A stretch of DNA of 64,000 nucleotides from Oceaniglobus ichthyenteri. Lineage in GTDB: Bacteria > Pseudomonadota > Alphaproteobacteria > Rhodobacterales > Rhodobacteraceae. The number at the start of each line of letters is the position of its first letter. The stretch's first letter is position 1. A program made the position numbers and the translations under genes. The DNA lies in assembly GCF_003057885.1 (NCBI RefSeq), contig NZ_QAGK01000005.1, positions 224,368 through 288,367 of the forward strand, written 5' to 3'. The notes below the pieces were generated by a model. That model had not been told where the DNA came from. It saw nothing but the letters and a program-made list of their open reading frames with translations, and did not search any database. Shown here one piece after another: positions 19,587-27,009 of the stretch.

Positions 19587-19615
19587 GATAGAGTGAACTT
19601 TCGTTCACATGTCAA
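19587..19615 (-). promoter_or_regulatory. Sigma-70-type promoter with operator palindrome in its spacer
   Basis: On the minus strand, -35 TTGACA (19610-19615) and -10 TCTATC (19587-19592) are 17 bases apart. The perfect inverted repeat GTGAAC-TTTC-GTTCAC (19593-19608) fills the spacer. A regulator bound there would block RNA polymerase. The SorC protein at the operon end is the natural candidate. Confidence 0.65.
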
Positions 19616-19747
19616 TATATTTGTTCAATCACGGCGGTGCCGTGATCTGAGGCCTTGGGCATTTGTGGGAAATGTGCCAAATCACAGTGGTGATTTTTTA
19701 TGGCTGGTCTTAGACATTGGGCCGGTTCCAATCCCAACGGGGGTCTT

Positions 19748-21001
19748 ATGTCAGGTTTTAACCCGGATCTGTTGCAACAGATCAGATCGCGTTTCGCCCA
19801 GGTCGATCATTGCCCGGTACAGGGGCCGCGGATATTTTTTGAAAATGCAGGCGGTGCGCTGACGTTGAATTCGGTTGTTGAAACCTCGGCACGGTACGCC
19901 GCGATTCCCGATAATCAGGGGCGCGCCAATTCCGGATCAGAAGAATTGGTGCGGGTGATCGATCAGGCCAAGACCGACATGCGCGAATTTATGAATGCCC
20001 GGGACGGGCAGTTTTTTGTCGGCGAAAGCGGCACCGAGCTGTTATTTCGTTTGATCACGGTGGCCTGTCTGGGCACGGCGCGGGGCGCGCGGGTGTTGGG
20101 ATCAACGCTGGAGCATCCGGCAACGCGCAGCGCCTGCGCCCGCTGGTCGGGCATCGCCGGACAAACCCACGTTCTGGTGGCCCATGACGATGCCACAGGC
20201 ACCGTTGGCGCCGATCATTACCGCCCTGAAATCACCCCCGATACGGTGGTGGCGACGATCCTGCACACCTCGCCGGTGACAGGCATGGCGGTGGATGTGG
20301 CCGCCGTTGCACAGGAAATTCGCAAGGTTGCGCCCGACTGTCTGATTATCGTTGATGGTATTCAACACGCGGCCCACGGTCGGATCGATATCGCCAGCTA
20401 TGATATCGATGGCTACGTGATCTCACCCTACAAGGCGTTTTCGCGCCATGGCTATGGCTTGGCCTGGATTTCGGATCGGTTGGCAAAACTGCCCCACGAC
20501 AGCCTGATCGGTGGTCCGGCGGACAACTGGGAAATGGGCACGCGTGACACCGGCGCTTATGCCACCTTGTCGGATGTGGCGGCCTATTTCGATTGGCTGG
20601 GCGGGCAAGTGTCGGATGCGCCCGATCGGCGTGGACGGTTTCTGGCTGCCGGGGCGGCGATCCATGACCATGAAAAGATGCTGACCGACGCGATGATCAA
20701 CGGCATTGGCAACGTGCCGGGGCTGCGGGATATGCCGGGTGTCACCATAATCGGTGGCCCCGACAATCCGGCGCGCGAAGGGCTGGTTTCCCTTACGGTT
20801 GATGGTATTGCCGCCCCTGATGTGGTTGATCGGTTGAATGCACAAGGCATCCGCACCCACACGCGCAAACCGGATCATTACTCGGGCAACATCCTGAATC
20901 CTTTGGGGTTGGAGGGCTGTGTTCGGGTGTCGATGTGCCATTATAACAGCCCTGAAGAGGTGTCCGAATTCCTGGCCGCAATGAAAGATATCGCAGGCTG
21001 A
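19748..21001 (+). CDS. Class V aminotransferase-fold PLP enzyme
   Basis: The 417-residue protein is of the cysteine desulfurase-like type. GESGTELLFRL (about 92-102) fits the cofactor phosphate-binding turn, IVDGIQHAAHG (201-211) holds the ring-contacting Asp and His, and SPYKAFSRHGYG places the Schiff-base lysine at K229. No catalytic cysteine loop was recognised, so an aminotransferase or lyase is more likely than a desulfurase. The ATG at 19748 was preferred to one at 19700 because of the GGGGG before it and the homologous-looking start. It is divergent from the dehydrogenase operon and may share its control region. Confidence 0.8.
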   Translation: MSGFNPDLLQQIRSRFAQVDHCPVQGPRIFFENAGGALTLNSVVETSARYAAIPDNQGRANSGSEELVRVIDQAKTDMREFMNARDGQFFVGESGTELLFRLITVACLGTARGARVLGSTLEHPATRSACARWSGIAGQTHVLVAHDDATGTVGADHYRPEITPDTVVATILHTSPVTGMAVDVAAVAQEIRKVAPDCLIIVDGIQHAAHGRIDIASYDIDGYVISPYKAFSRHGYGLAWISDRLAKLPHDSLIGGPADNWEMGTRDTGAYATLSDVAAYFDWLGGQVSDAPDRRGRFLAAGAAIHDHEKMLTDAMINGIGNVPGLRDMPGVTIIGGPDNPAREGLVSLTVDGIAAPDVVDRLNAQGIRTHTRKPDHYSGNILNPLGLEGCVRVSMCHYNSPEEVSEFLAAMKDIAG

Positions 21002-21148
21002 CCGCTTTGGATTTCTGATTGCACAAGTTTCGGCGATGCACCCGACGGCGCCGATTGGCGGTTTCGGGTGTGTCACGCTTGAGGTTTGCATGACTGAACG
21101 ATTGGCCGCGTATCAAACACGATATGACAGCGGCCAAAGGCGATGACC

Positions 21149-21877
21149 CTAGAAATAACTGCGGACAAGGGCGCCCGAGATGAGGGTCCAGCCATCGGCG
21201 ACGGCAAAGAATGCCAATTTGAACGGCAGGGAGACAATCACAGGTGGGACCATCATCATGCCCATCGACATGAGAATGGCGGCAACCACCAGATCGATAA
21301 TGAGGAATGGCAGGAAAATCAGAAATCCGACCTGAAAAGCCCGTTCGATTTCCGACAATAGAAACGATGGAACGATAAGGGACAGTGGGGATTGTGGGCT
21401 GAGTTCCGCATCTGCGACGTCTGGGCGCAACGTTGTGAGGCTTTCGAATGTGCCCGGATCGATTCGGCCCACCATGAAAACGCGAAACGGCTCAAGCGCG
21501 CGGGGGACGGCGATTTCGACCGAAAGAGTGCCCTCAATCAAGGGGTTGATTGCATTCTCCCACGCTTCGAGAAACACCGGCTCCATCACGAAATACGTGA
21601 GAAACATGGCAAGTGTCACAATCAGCATGTTGGGGGGCGATTGCTGTAATCCGATGCCCTGGCGCAGAATTGAAAGCACGGTGACGATGAACGGAAAGCA
21701 CGTGATCATGATTGCCAGCCCTGGCACCAGGCTAAGCAATGTGATCAGCGCCAAAAGCTGTACGGAACGCGCCGTAAGTGAGCCATTGTCGCCCAGATTA
21801 ACGGACAATTCCTGTGCCATACCCGGGCCGGACAGCGCCAGAAACACCAGCGCGGCCAAGGCAACAAAACGAAACAT
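21149..21877 (-). CDS. fliP: Flagellar export gate protein FliP
   Basis: The 242-residue protein has a cleavable signal peptide (ending GPGMAQ) and the four FliP membrane segments. Hallmarks are FIVTVLSILRQGIGLQQSPPNM, LVPSFLLSEIERAFQVGF-like and IDLVVAAILMSMGMMMVPP. FliP forms the core of the type III export gate with FliQ and FliR. It is the last gene of the fliF-fliH-fliN-fliP operon, 3 bases after fliN. Confidence 0.95.
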   Translation of the reverse strand: MFRFVALAALVFLALSGPGMAQELSVNLGDNGSLTARSVQLLALITLLSLVPGLAIMITCFPFIVTVLSILRQGIGLQQSPPNMLIVTLAMFLTYFVMEPVFLEAWENAINPLIEGTLSVEIAVPRALEPFRVFMVGRIDPGTFESLTTLRPDVADAELSPQSPLSLIVPSFLLSEIERAFQVGFLIFLPFLIIDLVVAAILMSMGMMMVPPVIVSLPFKLAFFAVADGWTLISGALVRSYF

Positions 21878-21880
21878 GGG

Positions 21881-22180
21881 TTAAAGCCCGTTCTTGAGAT
21901 CGGCCACCTCGGTCAGGCGCACGGCCAGCTGCCCGGCCTGATCGCCATCAAGTTCATGCAGCTCGCCGCGCGCGATCAGCCGATCACCGACGTAAAGATC
22001 GACAGGATCGTCCACCTTTGTGTCGAGCGGCAGCACCGCATCCTTGCCAAGGCGCAAAAGATCGCGCAGCACCGGGCGGGCCTTGCCCACTGCGACGGTG
22101 ATCTCGATGGGAACCTGGGTAAACGGGTGGGGTTTGCTGACGTCGGCGGTGTTTGGAACACTGGGGCTGGTGTCATCCAT
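21881..22180 (-). CDS. fliN: Flagellar motor switch protein FliN
   Basis: The 99-residue protein is almost entirely the FliN/SpoA domain (VPIEITVAVGKARPVLRDLLRLGKDAVLPLD, then VDLYVGDRLIARGEL). FliN builds the lower C ring and docks the export ATPase complex. Its start overlaps the FliH-like gene by 8 bases. FliM and FliG are not found in this window. Confidence 0.93.
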   Translation of the reverse strand: MDDTSPSVPNTADVSKPHPFTQVPIEITVAVGKARPVLRDLLRLGKDAVLPLDTKVDDPVDLYVGDRLIARGELHELDGDQAGQLAVRLTEVADLKNGL

Positions 22181-22787
22181 GTTGGGCGGTTTCCTTGTTC
22201 AATTCATCCAGCGCGCTGACCGCTTGTCCAATCGAGGCGATGGCACCCTCAAGATCGATTTCGCGTTCAACCTGACCGATCCGAAGAAAGATCTGCCCTT
22301 GGGGCACGGTTGATTCCGCAACAAGCGAGAGCGGGAGAGAGGTGATTTTATCGACAATCGGTTTGAGGTGCGGCGCATCATCCGGAAACACCATCAGCTC
22401 GATCGGAGTGTCCGCGGCGCCCTGGGCGATACTGTCGATCTCTTCCATGATACGCGCGCCCAGACTGTCGCGAATCATGCGCGGCAGTAATTTGGTGAGC
22501 ATGCCGTTCAACAGAGGGGTGAGAGACCGCATCACATGGGCGCGCGCCTCGTGATAGGTGAACCCGAGGTCTTCGATATTGTTTGCCATCGCCGTTTGCA
22601 ATTTGTCCTGGCTTTGACTGGCGGCCAGACTCGCATCTTCCCATCCCGCAGCATAGCCTTTGTCATAGGCGGCAAGCGCCTGTTCTTCGGCCGGGGGGGT
22701 GGGATTTGCCAGATCTGGCAGCGCACTGGTGGGGCGCGGGGTGAGTTGGGCGGCGCTGAAATCTTCAAGGTGTAGGATTGATGGCAT
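22173..22787 (-). CDS. FliH-like flagellar export stator protein
   Basis: The 204-residue protein has a variable N-terminus, a helical middle (about 65-130) with a GYAAGWEDA-type repeat near residue 50, and a C-terminal domain like FliH/SctL (VFPDDAPHLKPIVDKI, GQIFLRIGQVEREIDLEGA). It would link the ATPase FliI to the C ring. Its position between fliF and fliN supports this, although sequence conservation in FliH is weak. Confidence 0.8.
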   Translation of the reverse strand: MPSILHLEDFSAAQLTPRPTSALPDLANPTPPAEEQALAAYDKGYAAGWEDASLAASQSQDKLQTAMANNIEDLGFTYHEARAHVMRSLTPLLNGMLTKLLPRMIRDSLGARIMEEIDSIAQGAADTPIELMVFPDDAPHLKPIVDKITSLPLSLVAESTVPQGQIFLRIGQVEREIDLEGAIASIGQAVSALDELNKETAQHG

Positions 22788-24406
22788 CAGGCGGGTTCCT
22801 CTTTATCTTCCATCCAGCTTTTCAGAATCTCCAGGGATTCCTCTTGGCGTTCGTCAATCAGCTTGCGAAGCCGATCCACGGGATCGACACCCGGATCGCT
22901 CAGCGAACCGGCGCTGTTGTTGGCCTGTTTGTCAGAAATCATCTGCATGTCTGTGGTCGGCAAACCTGTTCCGTCATCGATTTCACCTGTCAGCGCCCGA
23001 TTTGCCGCCGCGCTTTCCGGTTCTGGTGGGACCAGCGCGAATTGATCTGACTGCTTTTTTGGCGCCAGGATCGGACGCACGACAAACAGGCCCAGCAAAA
23101 GCGTTACGATGCCCAATACGGCAAGTTGGGTCAGGCGCATGGCATCAAATGCAATCGGGCCAAACAGGCCCGCGGCGGGAGGGCTGCCTTCGGTGGCGAC
23201 GGTTTCGAACTCCATGGTTTTCAGGGTGAGGCTATCGCCGCGCTCTTCGCTGAATCCGACCGCCGAGGCGACCAGTTCGCGCAACGCCTCCATTTCGGTG
23301 TCCGAGCGCGGCTGCCAGGTTTCTGCGCCGGTCGCGTCAGTGGTGCGGATCCCGTCAAGCAGAACCGCGACCGACAGTCTCTTGATCGCCCCCGGTGTGC
23401 GCAGAATTTCGCGCGACGTTTCAGAGACTTCGTAGTTTATCCGTTCCCGGGTTTGGGAATTTTCCGCCTGAGAGGTGTCGCCCGACCCGCCCGCATCGCC
23501 ATCGGGCAGATTGCTGGCCACGGTGACCCCGCCGCCGCCCTGATCGGTCGAGGATGTGGTGGTTTCTTCGGTGTCCATGCTGATGGCCACCCGGCCTTCG
23601 GGGTCGAACCGCCGTTCGGTGATCTGTTCGCGTTCGGTGACGGTTTCGACGTTCACCTCAACCACAGCCTTGCCAAACCCGACACGCGCCTCAAGCAAAC
23701 GTTCGACATTTCGTTTTATTTCGTCGGCTTTGTCGTCGGTCTGGGCTTGTGCCAATGCGTCAGTTTCAGAGGAAAGTATGATTCCACTGCGGGCATCAAT
23801 CACCGATACCGATTCGGCGGCCAGACCGGCCACCGCCGATGACACCAGAAAGCGCAGGGCGCGCGCCTGATTCGGGGTAAGTGCACCATTCGCCGTCGTA
23901 ATCGTTACCGATGCGGTTGGCGGTACATCGCGTTGAAACGGCTTGCTGCCCTGGTTGGCAATATGCACGCGGGCATTCTGAATGTTGGGGCTGGCGACAA
24001 TCGTGCGCGCCAACTCACCTTCTTTTGCGCGCCAGTAAGCGGCATCAAACATTTGCGACGTGGTGCCAAACCCCGATAGCGAATCAAGCAGTTCGTACCC
24101 CTGCGCATTGTTGCTGGGCAGACCCTCCGACGCCAGGGTCAGGCGCAACTGGTCGCGCAGCGTGCTGTCGACAAAGATCGACGCACCGCGAATTTCATAT
24201 GCTGCGCCCTGTGCCTCCAACGCTTGAACCACTTCGCCCGCGGCACTGTTTTCCAGCCCCGCATAAAGAAGCGTCATGGATGGTGTTGTCGCCATACGGA
24301 ACAAGCCCACAAGCGCCACAACCATGGCAACGGCCGCCAAAACCGCAACCACCTGACGTTGTACCGATAGGCCGGACCAAGCCGAAGTAATCTGTTGCAA
24401 GACCAT
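22787..24406 (-). CDS. fliF: Flagellar MS-ring protein FliF
   Basis: The 539-residue protein has a first membrane segment at about 20-40, the YscJ-like ring domains (MTLLYAGLENSAAGEVVQ; GYELLDSLSGFGTTSQMFDAAYWRAKEGELARTI spans the second), a Gly/Ser-rich linker (about 300-320), a second membrane segment (about 440-460) and an acidic tail for FliG (VDRLRKLIDERQEESLEILKSWM region). It forms the MS ring in the inner membrane. It is the first gene of its operon, divergent from fliL across a CtrA-like site. Confidence 0.96.
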   Translation of the reverse strand: MVLQQITSAWSGLSVQRQVVAVLAAVAMVVALVGLFRMATTPSMTLLYAGLENSAAGEVVQALEAQGAAYEIRGASIFVDSTLRDQLRLTLASEGLPSNNAQGYELLDSLSGFGTTSQMFDAAYWRAKEGELARTIVASPNIQNARVHIANQGSKPFQRDVPPTASVTITTANGALTPNQARALRFLVSSAVAGLAAESVSVIDARSGIILSSETDALAQAQTDDKADEIKRNVERLLEARVGFGKAVVEVNVETVTEREQITERRFDPEGRVAISMDTEETTTSSTDQGGGGVTVASNLPDGDAGGSGDTSQAENSQTRERINYEVSETSREILRTPGAIKRLSVAVLLDGIRTTDATGAETWQPRSDTEMEALRELVASAVGFSEERGDSLTLKTMEFETVATEGSPPAAGLFGPIAFDAMRLTQLAVLGIVTLLLGLFVVRPILAPKKQSDQFALVPPEPESAAANRALTGEIDDGTGLPTTDMQMISDKQANNSAGSLSDPGVDPVDRLRKLIDERQEESLEILKSWMEDKEEPA

Positions 24407-24462
24407 CCTCCTGATGAATCGGGCTTCTGCCCTGTCTTGCGATCAATCTGCGCCGAGGGGCC

Positions 24463-24477
24463 TTAACATTTGGTTAG
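24463..24477. promoter_or_regulatory. CtrA-like site between fliF and fliL
   Basis: TTAA-N7-TTAG lies in the 117-base gap between the divergent fliF and fliL operons. The alphaproteobacterial CtrA consensus is TTAA-N7-TTAA, so this is one mismatch away. CtrA drives early flagellar operons in many relatives. Confidence 0.45.
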
Positions 24478-24523
24478 TCGAATGCGGGTTAGAAAGGATT
24501 CGAAACAAAAAACCAGGAAAGCC

Positions 24524-25015
24524 ATGGCAAACGCAGAAGCAGATATGCCAACCGCTGAGGCACCAAGGAAATCCGGCTTGAAAGGCCTGATAATTGGTGT
24601 CGTTCTGGCCGCCCTTCTCGGGGGCGGCGGATTTTATGCGGTTTGGTCCGGCCTCATTTTGGGTCAGAATGACAACGAAGAAACTTACGCGGCCCCGGTT
24701 GTGCCCGGTCTGCCCGACATCGGGTTTGTACCTATTACACCGATTCTGGTGTCACTCGGCCCGGGAACGAATGCGAAACATCTTCGATTCCATGCACAAC
24801 TTGAGGTGGAAAAGGCGTATCTAAAGGACGTGGAGATGTTGCTTCCGCGCGTCGTGGACGTGCTGAACAGCTATCTCAGAGCGATTGAGCCGGCCGAATT
24901 GGAAGAGCCAGGTGCGCTGACGATGATTCGCTCGCAAATGCTGCGCCGTGCCCAAATCGTGACAGGGGAGGGGCGCGTGCGCGACCTTTTGATCATGGAA
25001 TTCGTTTTAAACTGA
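24524..25015 (+). CDS. fliL: Flagellar basal body-associated protein FliL
   Basis: The 163-residue protein has a cytoplasmic N-terminus, a single membrane segment (about 20-45, LIIGVVLAALLGGGGFYAVW) and the periplasmic FliL domain (PITPILVSLGPGTNAKHLRFHAQLEV). FliL surrounds the stator and supports its activity. The ATG at 24524 has CAGGAAA 4 bases upstream; an earlier in-frame start would add 18 basic residues without a ribosome site. It opens the plus-strand operon leading to motE and motA. Confidence 0.9.
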   Translation: MANAEADMPTAEAPRKSGLKGLIIGVVLAALLGGGGFYAVWSGLILGQNDNEETYAAPVVPGLPDIGFVPITPILVSLGPGTNAKHLRFHAQLEVEKAYLKDVEMLLPRVVDVLNSYLRAIEPAELEEPGALTMIRSQMLRRAQIVTGEGRVRDLLIMEFVLN

Positions 25016-25024
25016 GGACGGCAG

Positions 25025-25447
25025 ATGACCCTAATTGCTGATATTTTATTGATCGCGGGCGCCCTAGGTGCGGCGTTTTACTGTGTTGTTCTGTCGCGTC
25101 GCTTGACCCGATTTACCGATCTGGAAAAAGGCGTCGGCGGCGCGATTGCCGTTCTGTCAGCCCAGGTTGATGACATGACGCGCACATTGCAGGCAGCACA
25201 GGCGCAGGCCAACGCATCGGGCGAATTGTTAAGTGAACTTACAAGTCGTGCCGAAGACGTGGCGCGGCGGCTCGAACTTCACGTTGCGGCTCTGCACGAT
25301 CTCGAAGACCCGGCTGAGCAGCACACAGAATTGCCGATGTCATTTCGCCGCACTGAGCCCGAGGTCGCCGCACCTGTTGCAGAACAGCCAAAGATGGGCG
25401 GAAGCCCTCCGGTAAAATCGTTCTTTTCCAGCCACCGGCACAGTTGA
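25025..25447 (+). CDS. Membrane-anchored coiled-coil protein in flagellar operon (DUF6468-like)
   Basis: The 140-residue protein has an N-terminal membrane segment (about 4-22), a helical coiled-coil region (about 30-95, with heptads in VLSAQVDDMTRTLQAAQAQ and later) and a disordered proline-rich tail. It resembles the small alphaproteobacterial flagellar-cluster proteins of the DUF6468/PflI kind, but I am not certain of that. It sits 9 bases after fliL, and its end overlaps the region just before motE. A role in flagellar placement or assembly is an inference from context. Confidence 0.65.
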   Translation: MTLIADILLIAGALGAAFYCVVLSRRLTRFTDLEKGVGGAIAVLSAQVDDMTRTLQAAQAQANASGELLSELTSRAEDVARRLELHVAALHDLEDPAEQHTELPMSFRRTEPEVAAPVAEQPKMGGSPPVKSFFSSHRHS

Positions 25448-25461
25448 GAAGGGGTAACGAA

Positions 25462-26049
25462 ATGAAGAGTCTTCGTCGTCGGAAATTTGGGTTTGGCCCG
25501 CTGACCGTGTTGGCCGGATTATTGCTGATCTCCAGCATACTGCGTTTTTTTGGCGGGCCCGCAGCCGCCATCGCCAAGGAAGTGGGCGATTTTCGTGCCG
25601 CAGCGCCGGGCCTCAGCGCGCCAAGTGAATGCACGCCACCGCCCGATATTGCCGCTGTTCTTGCTGCTTTGGCCGATCGTGAAACCCGCCTTGCCGAACA
25701 GGAAGATTATTATGCCAAACGTGCCGCAGCCTTGGCGGAAGCCGAGAAAGAAATTGAAACACAACTGACAGCATTGGTGGATGCCGAAGAAAAGCTTGAG
25801 GCGACCCTCGCCACCGCTGTGGGTGCTGCAGAAGGCGATGTGTCACGCCTGACCGCGGTCTATGAAAACATGAAACCGAAAGAGGCTGCGCGCCTGTTTG
25901 AAACCATGTCCCCCGCATTCGCTGCAGGATTCCTGGGGCGCATGCGCCCGGATGCAGCGGCAAAAGTGGTTGAGGGGCTCACGCCCGAAGTGGCCTATTC
26001 CATCAGCGTCATCCTGGCCGGCCGCAACGCAAAAGCGCCGACCAGATAA
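25462..26049 (+). CDS. MotE-like periplasmic flagellar chaperone
   Basis: The 195-residue protein has an N-terminal signal anchor (about 15-40), a long coiled coil (about 70-125) and a C-terminal MgtE-N-like helical domain (VYENMKPKEAARLFETMSP, FLGRMRPDAAAKVVEGLTPE). This matches MotE of rhizobia, a chaperone for a periplasmic motility protein. The ATG at 25462 is preceded by GAAGGGG; an upstream start would overlap the previous gene. It lies 96 bases before motA. Confidence 0.82.
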   Translation: MKSLRRRKFGFGPLTVLAGLLLISSILRFFGGPAAAIAKEVGDFRAAAPGLSAPSECTPPPDIAAVLAALADRETRLAEQEDYYAKRAAALAEAEKEIETQLTALVDAEEKLEATLATAVGAAEGDVSRLTAVYENMKPKEAARLFETMSPAFAAGFLGRMRPDAAAKVVEGLTPEVAYSISVILAGRNAKAPTR

Positions 26050-26145
26050 GTGTTTCGCCGGCGCAGTCAGCGGTTGGTGAGGGTTTGTTAAGACCGATCT
26101 GCGAAACCTGACAGGTGCCGTTTGACCTAAGGAGAACGAATTTCC

Positions 26146-27009
26146 ATGCTTGGCTTTGTTGGAATTGCAATCATTTTTGTAATGGTTTTCGGTGGGTATC
26201 TGGCCGCAGGTGGCAAGATGGGAATTATCCTCAAATCTCTCCCTTTCGAGCTTTCGATGATCGGGGGTGCTGCGGTTGGCGCGTTTTTGTTGTCAAATGA
26301 CAGCTCAGGTGTGAAGCGGACATTGGGCGATATAAAACTGGTCTTCAAAGGCCCAAAATGGAAGCCTGACGATTATCGGGATTTACTTTGCCTGTTATAC
26401 GAATTGATTCGGCTGGCCAAACAGAACCCTGTTCAACTTGAAGAACATATTGAGGATCCCGAGGGGAGCGAGATTTTTGGCCGTTATCCAAAAATTCAGG
26501 CTGATCATGAATCGGTTGCTCTCATTTGTGATACCCTGCGCTCCGCCTCCATGAATTATGACGACCCTCACCAAGTAGAAGAAGTATTGGAAAAAAGAAT
26601 GGAGGCAAATTTGCATCATGCGCTGCACGGCAGTCATGCATTGCAAACCATGGCCGATGGCCTGCCGGCTTTGGGTATTGTCGCGGCGGTTTTGGGGGTA
26701 ATCAAAACGATGGCCTCAATCGATCAACCCCCAGAAATACTTGGGAAAATGATTGGTGGCGCTTTGGTGGGAACGTTTCTGGGTGTATTTTTAGCCTACG
26801 GATTGGTGGGGCCTTTTGCGACAAAAGTGAAATCAGTTGTCGAAGATGATGCGCATTTCCACCAATTGATCCGTGAGGTTCTGGTTGCCAATATGTACAA
26901 TCACGCCGCCAATATTTGTATCGAAGTCGGCCGTCAGAACGCACCGCATCACATGCGTCCGTCTTTTACAGATCTTGAAACTGCGTTGAAGGACACGAAA
27001 GCAGCATGA
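26146..27009 (+). CDS. motA: Flagellar stator subunit MotA
   Basis: The 287-residue protein has the four MotA membrane segments and the proline-bearing motif DGLPALGIVAAVLGVI in the third, as well as a large cytoplasmic loop with charged residues for FliG contact. With MotB it forms the proton-driven stator. No motB follows: the next gene overlaps by 4 bases and encodes an unrelated secreted protein. A clean AAGGAGAA ribosome site precedes the ATG. Confidence 0.95.
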   Translation: MLGFVGIAIIFVMVFGGYLAAGGKMGIILKSLPFELSMIGGAAVGAFLLSNDSSGVKRTLGDIKLVFKGPKWKPDDYRDLLCLLYELIRLAKQNPVQLEEHIEDPEGSEIFGRYPKIQADHESVALICDTLRSASMNYDDPHQVEEVLEKRMEANLHHALHGSHALQTMADGLPALGIVAAVLGVIKTMASIDQPPEILGKMIGGALVGTFLGVFLAYGLVGPFATKVKSVVEDDAHFHQLIREVLVANMYNHAANICIEVGRQNAPHHMRPSFTDLETALKDTKAA

